Assembly: GCA_037903475.1 (NCBI GenBank)
Contig: JBAJFG010000538.1
Coordinates: forward strand, 682,001 to 746,000
Length of the DNA: 64,000 nt
Direction of reading: 5' to 3'
Source of the DNA: Ancylostoma caninum
Taxonomy: Eukaryota > Nematoda > Chromadorea > Rhabditida > Ancylostomatidae
Of the stretch, positions 47,370 to 57,197 are shown piece by piece. Position numbers and translations under genes: made by a program. Every line of letters starts with the position of its first letter. Positions within the stretch are counted from its first letter, which is position 1. The notes beneath the pieces are model-generated. The model saw nothing but the letters and a program-made list of their open reading frames with translations. It ran no database searches and was not told the DNA's origin.

Positions 47370-48828
47370 ATCAGCAGCTAAAAACAATGATAGTCGCCTA
47401 GATAGGCTCATGAAGACGTGTAAGTAGCAGGGAAAGCGCGAGGGGAGGATTCATGTGAGAGGCTGCGTTTTAATGTAGCTGGAGCTAATAAATGTTTTGT
47501 TGCGCAGAAATAGTTTCAGCGACTGCAAAATTCGTTACGTACATGGGTCTGGAAGGGATGGTTCAAAATCGGAGATCGAATCCAAACATCCCTCAGAAGA
47601 ACAGACCTCTTCGATCCGTATACAACGCCAACGCCGGCCTTATTCGAGGGCGCTTTAGAGCTTTTCGAAACTGTTTGGTGGGCATAGACACCAACGGCAA
47701 AATGAGTGGCCAGGGAAAGATGGTGTTGGAAAAACTGGATTTTCAGGGACTGCAATGACCGTAATTTCAGGTATATATTTGAAAAGAAAAACGCTGCCTC
47801 CAACATACAAAAATAATCAAAAGTGAATCTGTGAAAAATCTTAACAATTATAAGGAATGGAAAACAGTCTAATAAAGGTTTTCAAATACTGCCCTTCCTC
47901 TAACGGCGAGAGAAGTTTGAGACTGAATGGACCTCAACGTCTCGTGCTTCAAGTGTACTCAGCCTGCCAGTAAATCCTCCACAGAAAAAAGCTGTCTACG
48001 CTTTGTCTGCGTTTCGTTTACGCTTTCGTTATTTACACCTCACTCAGGCCTATCTCTACAGAATCGGTGTGACTCATCTTGGGATTATATCTTTTCTACA
48101 AATGGCTAGGTCTGCTCAAAACATACAATATTAATTTCTGCATGACAGACTATAACAATAAGCACAATAATTGTGAATACACACAAAAGCTCTTCACTTC
48201 AGCTGTTGTAAGAGCCTGATTTCCTGCCTACATGTGCACATCCATAGCAGCACTGCGGTTTAACCCAAATCGTAACTTGCTTTGTCGTTGTCATGTCGTA
48301 GTGAGATTCGTCCCATTTGTGCAAGAGATGAGCGGACAGATTACTTCAACAGCACTTAGGATTACAATTTAATATTGCAATATCAGTAGGCCGCTTTTCA
48401 CTTGATTTAATGGCTGTGCACTTAAACGAACTTTTCTTCAGATTACATTTAAGCCAACTGGTGTAAGAAGACTATGCAGTTCAGAAGACGTTCCGATGAT
48501 TGCGTGGCATAAAGTGCTTCACACTATTACTGATTAGTTTAGAGTTGCAAAGCGCAGGGAGTCCAGCTGAATGCGGCATGTTCGTATCCATGGGGGATGC
48601 TCTTTGAGAAGAAGAATGCAGGATTAACAGGATATTATTGCTGTTTCTTATTATTACGTATGTGGATGGCAAATTTGGGCATAAATGTAAGTGTGAGGAA
48701 GATAGGTCCTGGTGATTAAAACCTTTTTTTCAAAGATTATTGAACCAATGAGTAGGTATGCAAACAAGAAATCCAGACTTTCTGCAAAATATTGGTCATT
48801 AGTATAAGTCCTTTGGTTTTTTTTTCAG
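47370..48828. other. No firm gene
   Basis: Opposed ORFs of 88 and 96 codons at 47492-47806 overlap, so neither can be chosen; the minus frame (SVLLRDVWIRSPILNHP) is mildly protein-like. Nothing else noted. Confidence 0.35.
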
Positions 48829-49148
48829 CAGCAATTTTTCCGTACCATTGCCATTTCCTTAAAAAGCAACATCAAAAAACGCTTTCCCGTCATGTACAAC
48901 TCATACAAAAAAACAATACTTTCCCTAAGCATTCGATGGGTACCAAAAAACATCCATTACTGTCGAAAAACGTAATCTTGATGAATATGTATGGACGCGG
49001 AACAACATTATTAGTGGAGCTATTAGAGGTCCAGTTTGGCGATGTTGCGAATGTGTGACTCAATGTTATCACGGGATATGACGACCAGACCATCGCGATT
49101 AGATGCGAGTTCAGCTGGATCATCTAATTTAGACGATATGTTTGGCAA
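48829..49148 (+). CDS. Candidate host exons, unknown product
   Basis: A canonical TTTTTTTTTCAG ends at 48828 and opens a frame QQFFRTIAISLKSNIKKRF running to a stop, with a possible donor G|GTACCA near 48939. A second possible exon, 49027-49148, follows GAGCTATTAG and reads SSLAMLRMCDSMLSRD, then RPSRLDASSAGSSNLDDMF, ending at a possible donor AA|GTATCA. The second segment looks the more protein-like. How they join is not determined; no family is recognised. Antisense ORFs exist, so the strand is not certain. Confidence 0.3.
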
Positions 49149-49700
49149 GTATCATGCCATCTACACCACACTATTCCTCCTGAGCAGTTCTCAAGCTTTC
49201 GTGAAAGAAATTTGTTCGAGACTAAGCATGTCTTCCTTGAACTTGGAATATCGCTATTGAGGAGTTGTTACGACCGTTTTTTTCATAATCAGCACAAGTC
49301 GTTTTAGCAGTATTAACGGCTCTTCGAGATCCAGCTCAATGTCAGGAGAGGTAGGGGTCGATGGTGCTGTTTTTTATGGAACTGATACGTTAGTTGTAGG
49401 CTTGAAACCAGAGTAAATTGTTGTTTTCGAAAGAAATGATTACAATATCCCACTAGGGCATGATTAGCGCTGCCGCATAATACAGGACACTTAGCAAAAG
49501 ACAATAAATGAGTGGAGAAACTAAAGTGCAACGAAAGAGACACAAGTTATTAATGGATGTAGAAGAAAATGATGTTGCTTGAAGACAAATTGAACGAAGT
49601 GAGAGCTCTCAGAAGGATATAGGAAAGCTAGAATGCTGTTTAGTTTCTCACACAGCGGTTTCGGTGCTTGAACTAGAACGGAAGTGTGGTCTACTTGGCG

Positions 49701-49727
49701 CCCCCGGGTCTTGGACCCTTTCATCAG
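49701..49727 (-). ncRNA. Hammerhead-like motif with altered GAAA box
   Basis: On the minus strand CUGAUGA (49721-49727) is followed by a perfect stem-loop GGGUC-CAA-GACCC (49706-49718), exactly the stem II layout of Penelope-associated hammerheads, but the next bases are GGGGG instead of GAAA. A GAAAC occurs about 50 nt further on (near 49655), so either the core has mutated or there is an insertion in stem II. It lies in the 3' tail of the Penelope element. Confidence 0.45.
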
Positions 49728-51013
49728 TAGTGGTTCCTAAGGAGACTTCGAAAGTTCCTCACATTCCTAAGAAAAGAAGAGAGTGAGTGAATGACAACTA
49801 ACAACAGAGACAGAGGATGTTATGAGGTAGTCCAATGAGCAAAGATAAGTTTCTGCTGGCTTATATACTACTCTATGGCTGAGGTAACCAACGACTACAT
49901 TTGAATGCGCTCCCGCCTGCATGGATTTAAATATCAGCCTATTCGGCATACATCTTGCACCTTATTAAGCGTAGAAGTGGAAAATGAACGGCGCTGTCAA
50001 CACTGACTTCCGAATAAACCTAAGTTCAACTGGTGGCACTTTGTGAAAATACACTGAATGCTCAGAAAAACCGCACGAACTTATTACCCACCCACTATTA
50101 TGTATTTCCTTGATATCATTGTTGTAATGAAGTCACAACATAAGTACTACCTTCCATATCTGTTTGCTCCATTTCTATCTCAAGCATTTTGATATGTAAC
50201 TTCTTACACGTGGAACTATGATTGGAAGATACTTTGTCCACTGGTGTGATGACAAAATGTCTTTGAAGTTCTTTTAATGATTCTACATTATATTCAGTGT
50301 CCATGAGTCCATGTATGTCGAACTTGTGTAGCGTTCTGAAAAATCTAAACAACGAATTACCATTTCTATTGTTAATTTCGCCTACAATATTTTCTGTTCT
50401 GTCTATGCATTCACTTTTCTTTTTGGATCTTTTTTTCTTCCCTCCATTTCTTTCTTTTCTAACAGAACATCGAAGGTAGGGATGATCTTTTTTCTTTAAC
50501 GGGCTTACATTGTCTGAGATATTCCTAAAACCTTTAATTTGATCATTGAAACCAAAAGGATAGGGTGTGATCATATACTGTATCCATGCTAACTCCCTGT
50601 CTCTCAATTGCGCTTCAATATTATTATTTCCAGAAATACGATACGACTGTATTTATATCTAGTGGATTATGTCCCGTATTCTTGAAATGAGTGCGCGAAA
50701 AGGTATTTAAATTTAGCTTCTCAAAACTTGTTTTGTGTTGGTAGACTCTGGATCTGAGTGTTTGTGTGGTTTCACCTACATATTGCAGGTGGCATGTTAG
50801 ATTAGTGATCATATAAACTGAGTTCCTGGAATCACAGTTAACATTATCAGGCTTGTTTGTCTTGAATTAGTTATTGAGCTCTTTGCATAGTTATTGAAGT
50901 TAATTGAATTGCAAATGCTACACTCTCTCCTACTACATCTAGCTCCTGTTCTATCATTGAAATACGATGGCTGGATAACATTGCATCGATAATTCCTTCT
51001 ATCATTATCAGAC

Positions 51014-51533
51014 AGACCAGGCTCCGTGCCCACCTCTTCAACACAACTGTTCTCCCTGCTTTGACCTACGCCTCAGAAACCTGGGCGTTGCGCAAGCAGG
51101 ATGAGAATGCGGTCAGCGTCGTCGAACGCTCCATCGAGAGGGTGATGCTAGGAATAACCCGCCTCACGCAAGTGAGGGCTGGAATACGGAGCTCCACCCT
51201 TCGTCAGCAATCGAAGATCAGGGACGCTGCCGCTTACGCCAAGTTGAGTAAGATTAGGTGGGCCGGACACGTGATGCGTTTTAACGACAACCGTTGGACA
51301 AGAGCCGTCAGCGACTGGACTCCACGGGACGTTAAGCGCACGACAGGAAGACCACCGACCCGATGGTCAGACTTCTTCACGAAGTCCTTCAAGGATAGAT
51401 ACGATGCTCTCCGTGTCCCTCGAACGGACAGAATCCACTGGACAACTCTGGCTCGCGAGAGGGACAAATGGAAGGATTGCTGGCGCCCGCTCGGTATACC
51501 CGAAGATCAACGGGAGTCAAGGTGATCAAGATG
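51014..51533 (+). pseudogene. RTE LINE, 5'-truncated 3' end with 13-bp target duplication
   Basis: The ORF reads RLRAHLFNTTVLPALTYASE, then TWALRKQDENAVSVVERSIE, VMLGITRLTQVRAGIRSS, IRWAGHVMRFNDNRWTRA, TGRPPTRWSDFFTKSF, HWTTLARERDKWKDCWRP and ends DQRESR. This is the C-terminus of RTE-type endonuclease/reverse transcriptase (conserved TYASETWALRK and RWAGHVMR boxes). The 3' end is the short GTGATCAAGATG tail typical of RTE. ATCATTATCAGAC occurs at 51001-51013 and 51534-51546, an exact 13-bp target-site duplication, so this is a complete though truncated insertion into the Penelope element. The frame is intact, suggesting a fairly recent event. Confidence 0.9.
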
Positions 51534-51790
51534 ATCATTATCAGACGAGGACAACATCAAACATAGACTGTTATGAGTGTTTGGATTATTTTTGTTTGCG
51601 GACCTTAGTCCATTGAGTCTGAGGCGGTCCTTCCTAGACTCTTATGCAGTTTCCTTGTCGGAGGTTATTTCCTCCTCGGCTAAGGCAAGCCTCTTCATCG
51701 CTGGGGAGCGTTACCCGCGGTGTAAACTGCATTGGATTCTTATGCCCAGCACCACATCGGGGCTCTTCCGAACTAACTATATAATGCACT

Positions 51791-52177
51791 AGCAACAGGA
51801 TTTGCTATCACAGCGATAATGTAATTCCTAATCTATAGTTAAAGTTGTCTTATGTCTTCATATAACCTAACAGCTAATAGCTATTTGCGTATGTGGGTGA
51901 AAATGAGCGCTTATCCATAACCAGTGATTTCTTGCCTTACATATCGTTATGCAAGCTGTAGACTGTATATAATATGTATAGGATGCGGACACCCAAGTAT
52001 TGCTCACTTGTCCGCAACGAGAGTCAGCTGCGGACTTTCCGCAATAACAGTGGGAAACGGGTTGGTTTATCCTTCGTCTTGGGTTTTTTTTTGAGTAGCA
52101 AGCTTGGAGTAAAGTCAAAAACTAGCCGGGTTGGTGGAGACGTTTGACGGTCCGGTCACAAATAACGAACTGCTAGC
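51791..52177. other. No recognisable feature
   Basis: AT-rich stretch; the minus ORF at 51867-52118 shows no motif. It may be unreadable remnant of the Penelope cluster. Confidence 0.35.
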
Positions 52178-52243
52178 CACTTTTAGGCCTCTGAAGAAGA
52201 CGATCCTGTCGAAACGGCAGGCCAACAATAAACGTTACCACAT
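52178..52243 (+). ncRNA. Hammerhead-like core, Penelope-type terminal sequence
   Basis: CUGAAGA (52191-52197), then A, a hairpin GAC-GAUCCU-GUC (52199-52210), then GAAA (52211-52214), so both conserved boxes and stem II are present. GGCC before CUGAAGA and GGCC at 52220-52223 could form a short stem I. The downstream AACAATAAACG resembles the tail after the 34.1 kb motif (GAAATAAAGTTAAC). No cleavage-site NUH in a clear stem III was found. Confidence 0.4.
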
Positions 52244-52277
52244 AACAACCTGGGTGACACAGCAGCAATAGAAATCT

Positions 52278-52540
52278 TCAGCAAGTCATGCCCAGGTTCA
52301 GAGAAGAAGATTCATGGAAATTATTAAAAGATGTACCGCTCGGATTAGTATTCCATTCAATATTTAAGTTGAAATCACCTATGAGAAGAATTTTCCTTCC
52401 AGCAGAAACGCTGCTGTCATCAAGAAATTTTAGAAACTCTTGCGAGTTTTGTTTACTGACTTTTGGCGGTTGATATGCTTTTATTAAACGGAAAGAAGAA
52501 GCTCCTGAAGTGAAATCTACAACGATGCATGATATGCCAT
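52278..52540 (-). pseudogene. CR1/Jockey-type LINE endonuclease fragment
   Basis: On the minus strand: GISCIVVDFTSGASSFRLIK, AYQPPKVSKQNSQEFLKFL and GRKILLIGDFNLNIEWN. The ILLIGDFNxxxxW motif is the GDFN box of apurinic endonuclease domains in CR1/Jockey-type LINEs. It ends MTC and a stop. Only about 90 residues remain. It abuts the RTE tail at 52.54 kb on the opposite strand. Confidence 0.75.
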
Positions 52541-52638
52541 TTGACGACTCTAGAACGTGAGAGAGAAAAATGGAAGGATTGCTGGCGCCCGCTTGGTTTA
52601 TCGGAACATCGAGGGAGTCAAGGTGACCAAGGTGATGT
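52538..52638 (+). pseudogene. RTE LINE 3'-tail scrap
   Basis: The plus frame reads LEREREKWKDCWRPLGLSEH followed by GGGAGTCAAGGTGACCAAGGTGATG at the DNA level (last part about 52610-52636). It matches the last 30 codons and tail of the RTE copy at 51014-51533. It is about 100 bp long, heavily 5'-truncated. Confidence 0.8.
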
Positions 52639-52639
52639 G

Positions 52640-53390
52640 GAAGCACAAAGCTTTCAGAAAACAAAATCTTCTGTCCAAGTTCTATTATATGTTAACACCC
52701 AATGCTTGCCACATGTGTTCAATGTGCTGATGAGCCCGAAAAACATCCTTACCCGTACTGTTGAGCAAAAAGCTCTAAAAATCAATAAAGTCAACCAATC
52801 AGTGGATAGAGGCTCCAGTAGGAATGTTTCCCCATATCCATCCATATTCGTTGGTTGAAGTTTAGTGTACAAGGCATTAATATGCTTGGTATCAATCATT
52901 TTTGGGGCAAGTGTGCTATTCGCTTGCAGCAGTGAACCGTCAGCCACAGAAAAGCAACTTCGAATAGTTCTACTGCATAAGCCTCTTCTGAGCCACAGTG
53001 CAGCTGGAGTCTCCAGGAGTATGCAGCAGCAGATAGCCCTAGACGTCAAGTTCACTGCTACTACAAGACGAAGGTTTATAAACTTCAAAAAAGGAAACTA
53101 CGAGACTAGGATTCATCTAGGTCCAGACGACCGTCTATTACCATTGCCAAAAAGCTGGGAAATTTTGATAGAGCCCATCCTCGGAATCCTCATGCAAAAT
53201 TGCAGGAATACTCCAACGGCGACCATAAGATCATACTGTTTCACCCCCATGATCTTGCTTTATTTTCATACGTGCTGACCCTTTTGCGCCAGATTCAAGC
53301 CGACATTTGCGAACGTAGTCTAATCTGGATGGAAACCCACTACGTTATCATTCCCATCGTTGGCAGTGGTTCAGTTCAGAGGGCTCTGAG
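52640..53390. other. Overlapping long ORFs, unassigned
   Basis: A minus ORF (52654-53088, 144 codons) and a plus ORF (52865-53278, 137 codons) overlap. The plus one starts with a signal-peptide-like YKALICLVSIIFGASVLFAC, but nothing after it is recognisable and its neighbours are all retroelement debris, so I treat both as uncertain. Confidence 0.3.
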
Positions 53391-53396
53391 TTCCAG

Positions 53397-53440
53397 GCAT
53401 GTCCGGTGAACTGGGGGGCATGTCCGGTGAACTGGGGGGG
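53397..53440. repeat. 21-bp tandem duplication
   Basis: GCATGTCCGGTGAACTGGGGG occurs at 53397 and again at 53418, the second followed by two extra G. Confidence 0.9.
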
Positions 53441-53469
53441 GACCAGGGGAACGCTTAGAATTTGATGAT

Positions 53470-53870
53470 ACTGCAAAGGTATGTTTCACTGGGAATTGCT
53501 TACAAATGGTACACTAGTTATAGCAGAGTTGTACTGTCATCAGTTGTAAAACATCGCGCTGGAATTTCGTGAGGAGATGGACAAAGTTTGCTTTCTTCAC
53601 GACAACACCAGGCTATATGTTGAAACTGCGTCAATTGGGGTGTACTATAATTTCTCATTATCTGAGCTTAGCTCTATCCGACCAGCACTTATTGCGCTCC
53701 TTGCCCACAGACTTGTTAACAAAAATATCGGACAACGAGAACCACCTGAAGATGAAGGTACGGATAGTTTTAACAAGAATTCGTTCTTGTTCAACAATCC
53801 TCAGTTTGCCGAAACGATGGTAGGAAGTCTGTGAAAGCATTGGTAATAAATTTGCTGACTAGGTGCTTGA
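53470..53870 (+). pseudogene. Decayed mariner transposase, catalytic C-terminal part
   Basis: HWELLTNGTLVIAELYCHQL (about 53.49-53.55 kb), then MDKVCFLHDNTRLYVETAS (HDNARPH box with the second catalytic Asp), then in another frame SLALSDQHLLRSLPTDLLTK (the PDLAPSDYHLFRSL box with the third Asp) and LSLPKRW near the end. This is the mariner D34D signature broken by frameshifts. Termini were not found. Confidence 0.75.
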
Positions 53871-53906
53871 TGGGTTGCTGAGAGGATTTTTTTTCTTGGA
53901 AAGAAT

Positions 53907-53932
53907 TTATTTATTTATTTATTTATTCAAAA
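53907..53932. repeat. (TTTA)n microsatellite, likely LINE tail
   Basis: Six TTTA units followed by TTCAAAACACC. By analogy with the CR1-like tail at 28374-28393 it may be the minus-oriented 3' end of another LINE copy extending toward 54.2 kb, but no coding sequence is readable. Confidence 0.5.
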
Positions 53933-53939
53933 CACCACG

Positions 53940-55005
53940 AGGCTGTGCTATCGAATGCAGTGCTCAGAGCGTGCGTCAAAATCAGAAAAACGGAGAAAAA
54001 ACATCATATATCAGTAACAGTTAGAGCTAGATGAGCAAAACAATAAAATAAGTAGGAGTGACAGCATTCTTGGCTCATAAGTAGGAAAAACCTAGATGGC
54101 CCTCACCTTAGCTTCCCAATTAGATTACGAACATTTTTCCTTGGAATTAGATAGCTATCTCATCGAGAAAACCTATGCAAGTGCGCAAGTAAGAAATGCG
54201 GCTCATGAGCGGAAGGATCCTGTACCGGCATGATTAGACTATCCCAAGCAACCTGATGTTACTGGCTGATTATCAGCTACTGATTGTATGCCAGGAGCTG
54301 CGGAGACCCGATACTGATAGAAAGGTAGTTCCTAGGATGCCGCTTCACTGGCACAGGGTATAATTGGCAAAGAAGCGAGCTAGACCTAGATCACGAGCCA
54401 AGAACCCAACTGGGTGATCCATTCTGGGACGGCTGTTGAGGCACCTTTTTGATCTGGTACGAATCGCAGGCGTAAACTCAGGTGGATGCTCTGCTCCTTA
54501 GGTGAAGCCGAGAACCCTAGCCGAATTGATAGGAAACGAAAAAAATGCGCAGAACATCCTCCCTTGTCTAGTATATATGTGATCAGTTGCCGAAGTCATT
54601 CCCAGAGTTTATTATTGTAATGCTAAAAGTAAGAACGTGCAGGAGGTTTCAATGTGACTTTGTCAAGTTAAGCATTTCTTTGTGGTCCACTCAATTATTC
54701 AGACCAAAACAATGTATGTTGTATGTTGGATGTCCGGCGTCACCTTGTTCTGTTGGACTTTTCATCTTCAAAGCAATTCAAGAAAATTCAAACGACTTGT
54801 TTCTACCCTTCTCAAAACTACCTTTTCACTTCTAGTTAGCACTAGCCAAAACGGTGCACCCAGAACGGTGACTCAATCACCTCCCACGCAGCTCTCATCA
54901 TATTCAGAAGATAAAAGAAGCATCATAGAACTGCTTTCAATCCTTCTTGAATATATTCGATGTACTTAATCCTTAAATGTTGACACATCCTATGAATGAC
55001 GAAAA
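53940..55005. other. No firm feature
   Basis: Contains possible LINE 3' sequence next to the microsatellite and ORFs of 82-95 codons (54587-54969, plus) without motifs. Confidence 0.3.
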
Positions 55006-55009
55006 TCAG

Positions 55010-55141
55010 TGTCGTCCTCAGCAAAGCACGACGTCATCGACGGAGCATCAATCAGTGATGCACTCGTTGAATATGTGTTTCCACGAGAGGAAAAAAAAAC
55101 GATGATGAGTGACTCGCCCACGATCTCACGATTACACGGTG
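55010..55141 (+). CDS. Candidate internal exon
   Basis: It is bounded by an acceptor GAAAATCAG (ending 55009) and a donor GGTG|GTAAAG (55142). The frame reads SSAKHDVIDGASISDALVEY, then VFPREEKKTMMSDSPTISR. The composition is protein-like. No partner exons were identified, and the family is unknown. The right boundary sits about 330 bp before the 55477 MITE. Confidence 0.35.
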
Positions 55142-55476
55142 GTAAAGGGGTGTACAATAACGATTGTTCCCTACAGATAGATTTTTCAAGTAAATCTCAA
55201 CTTCAACAGATTACCACATATTTCGAAATACCAAAATGAAATGAGACCTAACACATAAAATCCCGTATCTTGTGACCAAAAACTTAGATGGACTGCAATG
55301 AACACTCTGACGTATTGGAAAGAATGTGATGCAACTGGTGCCCGATGCAAAATGTAGTCATCAGTCCAAAAATCGTGCCCCTGTCGCCTCGTGATGCACA
55401 GTGTAGCAATATAAAAAAATGCTTTTGGCCACTCATTCTCTTCACGCAAAAATGCGCTCATCCTACATTTTGTTAA

Positions 55477-56182
55477 AGGCAGCACCCACGATAATCTTTC
55501 CCTCCAAATTTTCGAATGTTTTGGAGTCTGGTTGATAGTCCCAGTAATTCTACGCAGGTTGCACCGCAGAAGGCATATAGGCAGATATATCAAGTTAGAC
55601 TTGGTATTCGGGTATCCGCGGATGAGATGTGGCGGGTTCCGAATCAGCTGATTTCTGCCGCAGTCATCAGTTTTCGTAAGATAACGTTTGCTTTCTATGC
55701 TCATTTCCAGAAGTTTTACATTGTGATGATCTGATTCCCCCATCTACTCTCTTTCAATTGTTGTTAGACCGTATGATCGCTTCTTTTTTCCAGAACTTCC
55801 AAATTTTCAATTATGATGTAAATTTCTGTTCATTAGCTCTTCACACTTAACTATAGGTTTTGATTCTTTTCTTGAGGTATGAATCTGTGGCAAACATTCT
55901 ATTTCCTATTCGTTTGTGCTTCTTCTCCTTCAGAAAAGCAGCAAAATTAGTCGATTATTAAGTTGCGTCAAGAAATTCGTTGGCAATAGAGGCAGCCTTA
56001 TCGACTTCTTTGATCTACTCCACCAGCGTAACTTGTCTGCTTTGCTATAATGCAGCAAATCATTAGCATCCGAAAACCATTTCAACGTGAGTACTCACAA
56101 AATTGACCACATTATCCATGTTCCTCAAGGTCGGAAACCTGTGCTAAAATCTAAGTGACGATTTTTTTCGTGGGTGCTGCCT
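55477..56182. mobile_element. TTAA-flanked MITE (AGGCAGCA family), 706 bp
   Basis: It begins AGGCAGCACCCACGATAATC at 55477 and ends as the inverse of AGGCAGCACCCACGAAAAAA at 56182, with TTAA at 55473-55476 and 56183-56186. It shares internal TCCCAGTAATTCTACG with the 44765 copy. The right half (about 55.75-56.1 kb) is AT-rich and has no clear counterpart in the other copies. The 185-codon minus ORF at 55186-55743 crosses its boundary and is not a gene. Confidence 0.85.
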
Positions 56183-56189
56183 TTAAAGG

Positions 56190-57195
56190 TTTCCAATTCA
56201 AGACTATTGAAATAAATCTGGTTCCATTGCTAATTTGATGTTATGTAGTGGCTTGCTAGTTGTGTCTGCTATTTGGTTTATTGCCCATAGAAACTAAAAA
56301 AGAACCCACGATTGCTAGAGGGAAGCCCTCCACAATCACATCGAGGATCGCCTGGGCAACGTTATCTTTCGTTGAGTGCCCACAGATGTCAAGCACCTAG
56401 AATTGGAGAATATCATCATTTTCGCCTGATACTGAAGCGCATGAATTACTGAAATGTACAGCATAAGTACTGTCTGTGGGAAATATCCGGTGCTAACATG
56501 ATTCCTTGTTTTTTTTTTTTGAACTGCACCCTTCTGTTCTGTCGAGATACCTTCCGCTTAACATGGAAAATCTTTGAGGTATAACAAATTTGCGGTTTTC
56601 GATGGACCCTGCACTCACCAGGCTTATGTAAAATTTTCGTTTTTTTTACTGGCAATTCTATGGATCTTAATGTCTAGAAAGTCCCATATGCATAACTGAG
56701 ATTACTCGTGGTAAACGTGTTGAGAAACCCAAATTTACCCTTGTCTGGAAACCATCAACATGTTCACCCATACGTGACCATATCCATGAATAGTCATACC
56801 CACGAGTTTCAGATCATCCACCCTCCCAATGACGCATCCGGGCCCTTGCAACGCGGCGGTCCAGCTGGGCGCAGTGGTTTTCCTATGTGATCGGAACTAC
56901 TGTTTTGCACAATTCTTCTACCGCTAGTCTCTTTACGACTGTGGATTCAACTAATGGTGGAAAGTGGAAGCATAGCAATCCTGATTATCCGAAAATCACA
57001 CCACTCGTCTGATCTACCGCGCCACATAGGTGATACGACACGGTAAATCTTTGTCTGTAGTGCAATAGCGACTGCCCTTCACTCTATCTACAGCAGAGTA
57101 TTAAGCTGTCCTTCTAAAGAGACTATTCCAAAATTTATTAGAAGTAGAAAATCTTACTGGTACAAGATTCATCTCTCAATAGTTTCAAAAAACCT
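56190..57195. other. Intergenic or 3' flank, with a possible dispersed repeat
   Basis: Near 56825-56875 is a GC-rich patch (GACGCATCCGGGCCCTTGCA, CGGCGGTCCAGC) that looks repeat-derived. The 56300-56420 stretch (AGAATATCATCATT) loosely resembles a phrase near 10867. No gene seen; further exons of the minus-strand gene could lie here. Confidence 0.35.
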
Positions 57196-57197
57196 AC

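Larger units (their letters stand above)
49600..51790 (-). pseudogene. Penelope-like element (Neptune type), split by an RTE insertion
   Basis: Minus-strand reading order: LALAEEEITSDKETA and RLNGLRSANKNN (51.79-51.55 kb), then after the RTE insertion NDRRNYRCNVIQPSYF, the zinc-binding-like GARCSRRECSICNSI (about 50.95 kb), CDSRNSVYMITNLTCHLQYV followed by GETTQTLRSRVYQHKTSF (GIY-YIG core, about 50.8 kb), and ELAWIQYMITPYPFGFND (about 50.58 kb). CxxxxCxxC linked to a GIY-YIG domain with QYVGET and the YPxGxN box is the Neptune-type Penelope architecture; such elements encode an RT fused to this endonuclease. The RT itself is not readable. Frameshifts and stops show it is dead. The tail (about 49.60-50.1 kb) is non-coding. 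Confidence 0.8.

Noticed and set aside
47492..47806. Opposed 88- and 96-codon ORFs as a gene
   Set aside because: Both strands open over the same bases, no splice sites or domain to choose between them.
52725..52745. CTGATGAGCCCGAAAAAC as a hammerhead core
   Set aside because: CUGAUGA and GAAA are present but only 4 bases separate them, so stem II cannot form.
55186..55743. 185-codon minus ORF
   Set aside because: It crosses the 55477 MITE boundary; an opposing spliceable exon fits the right part better.
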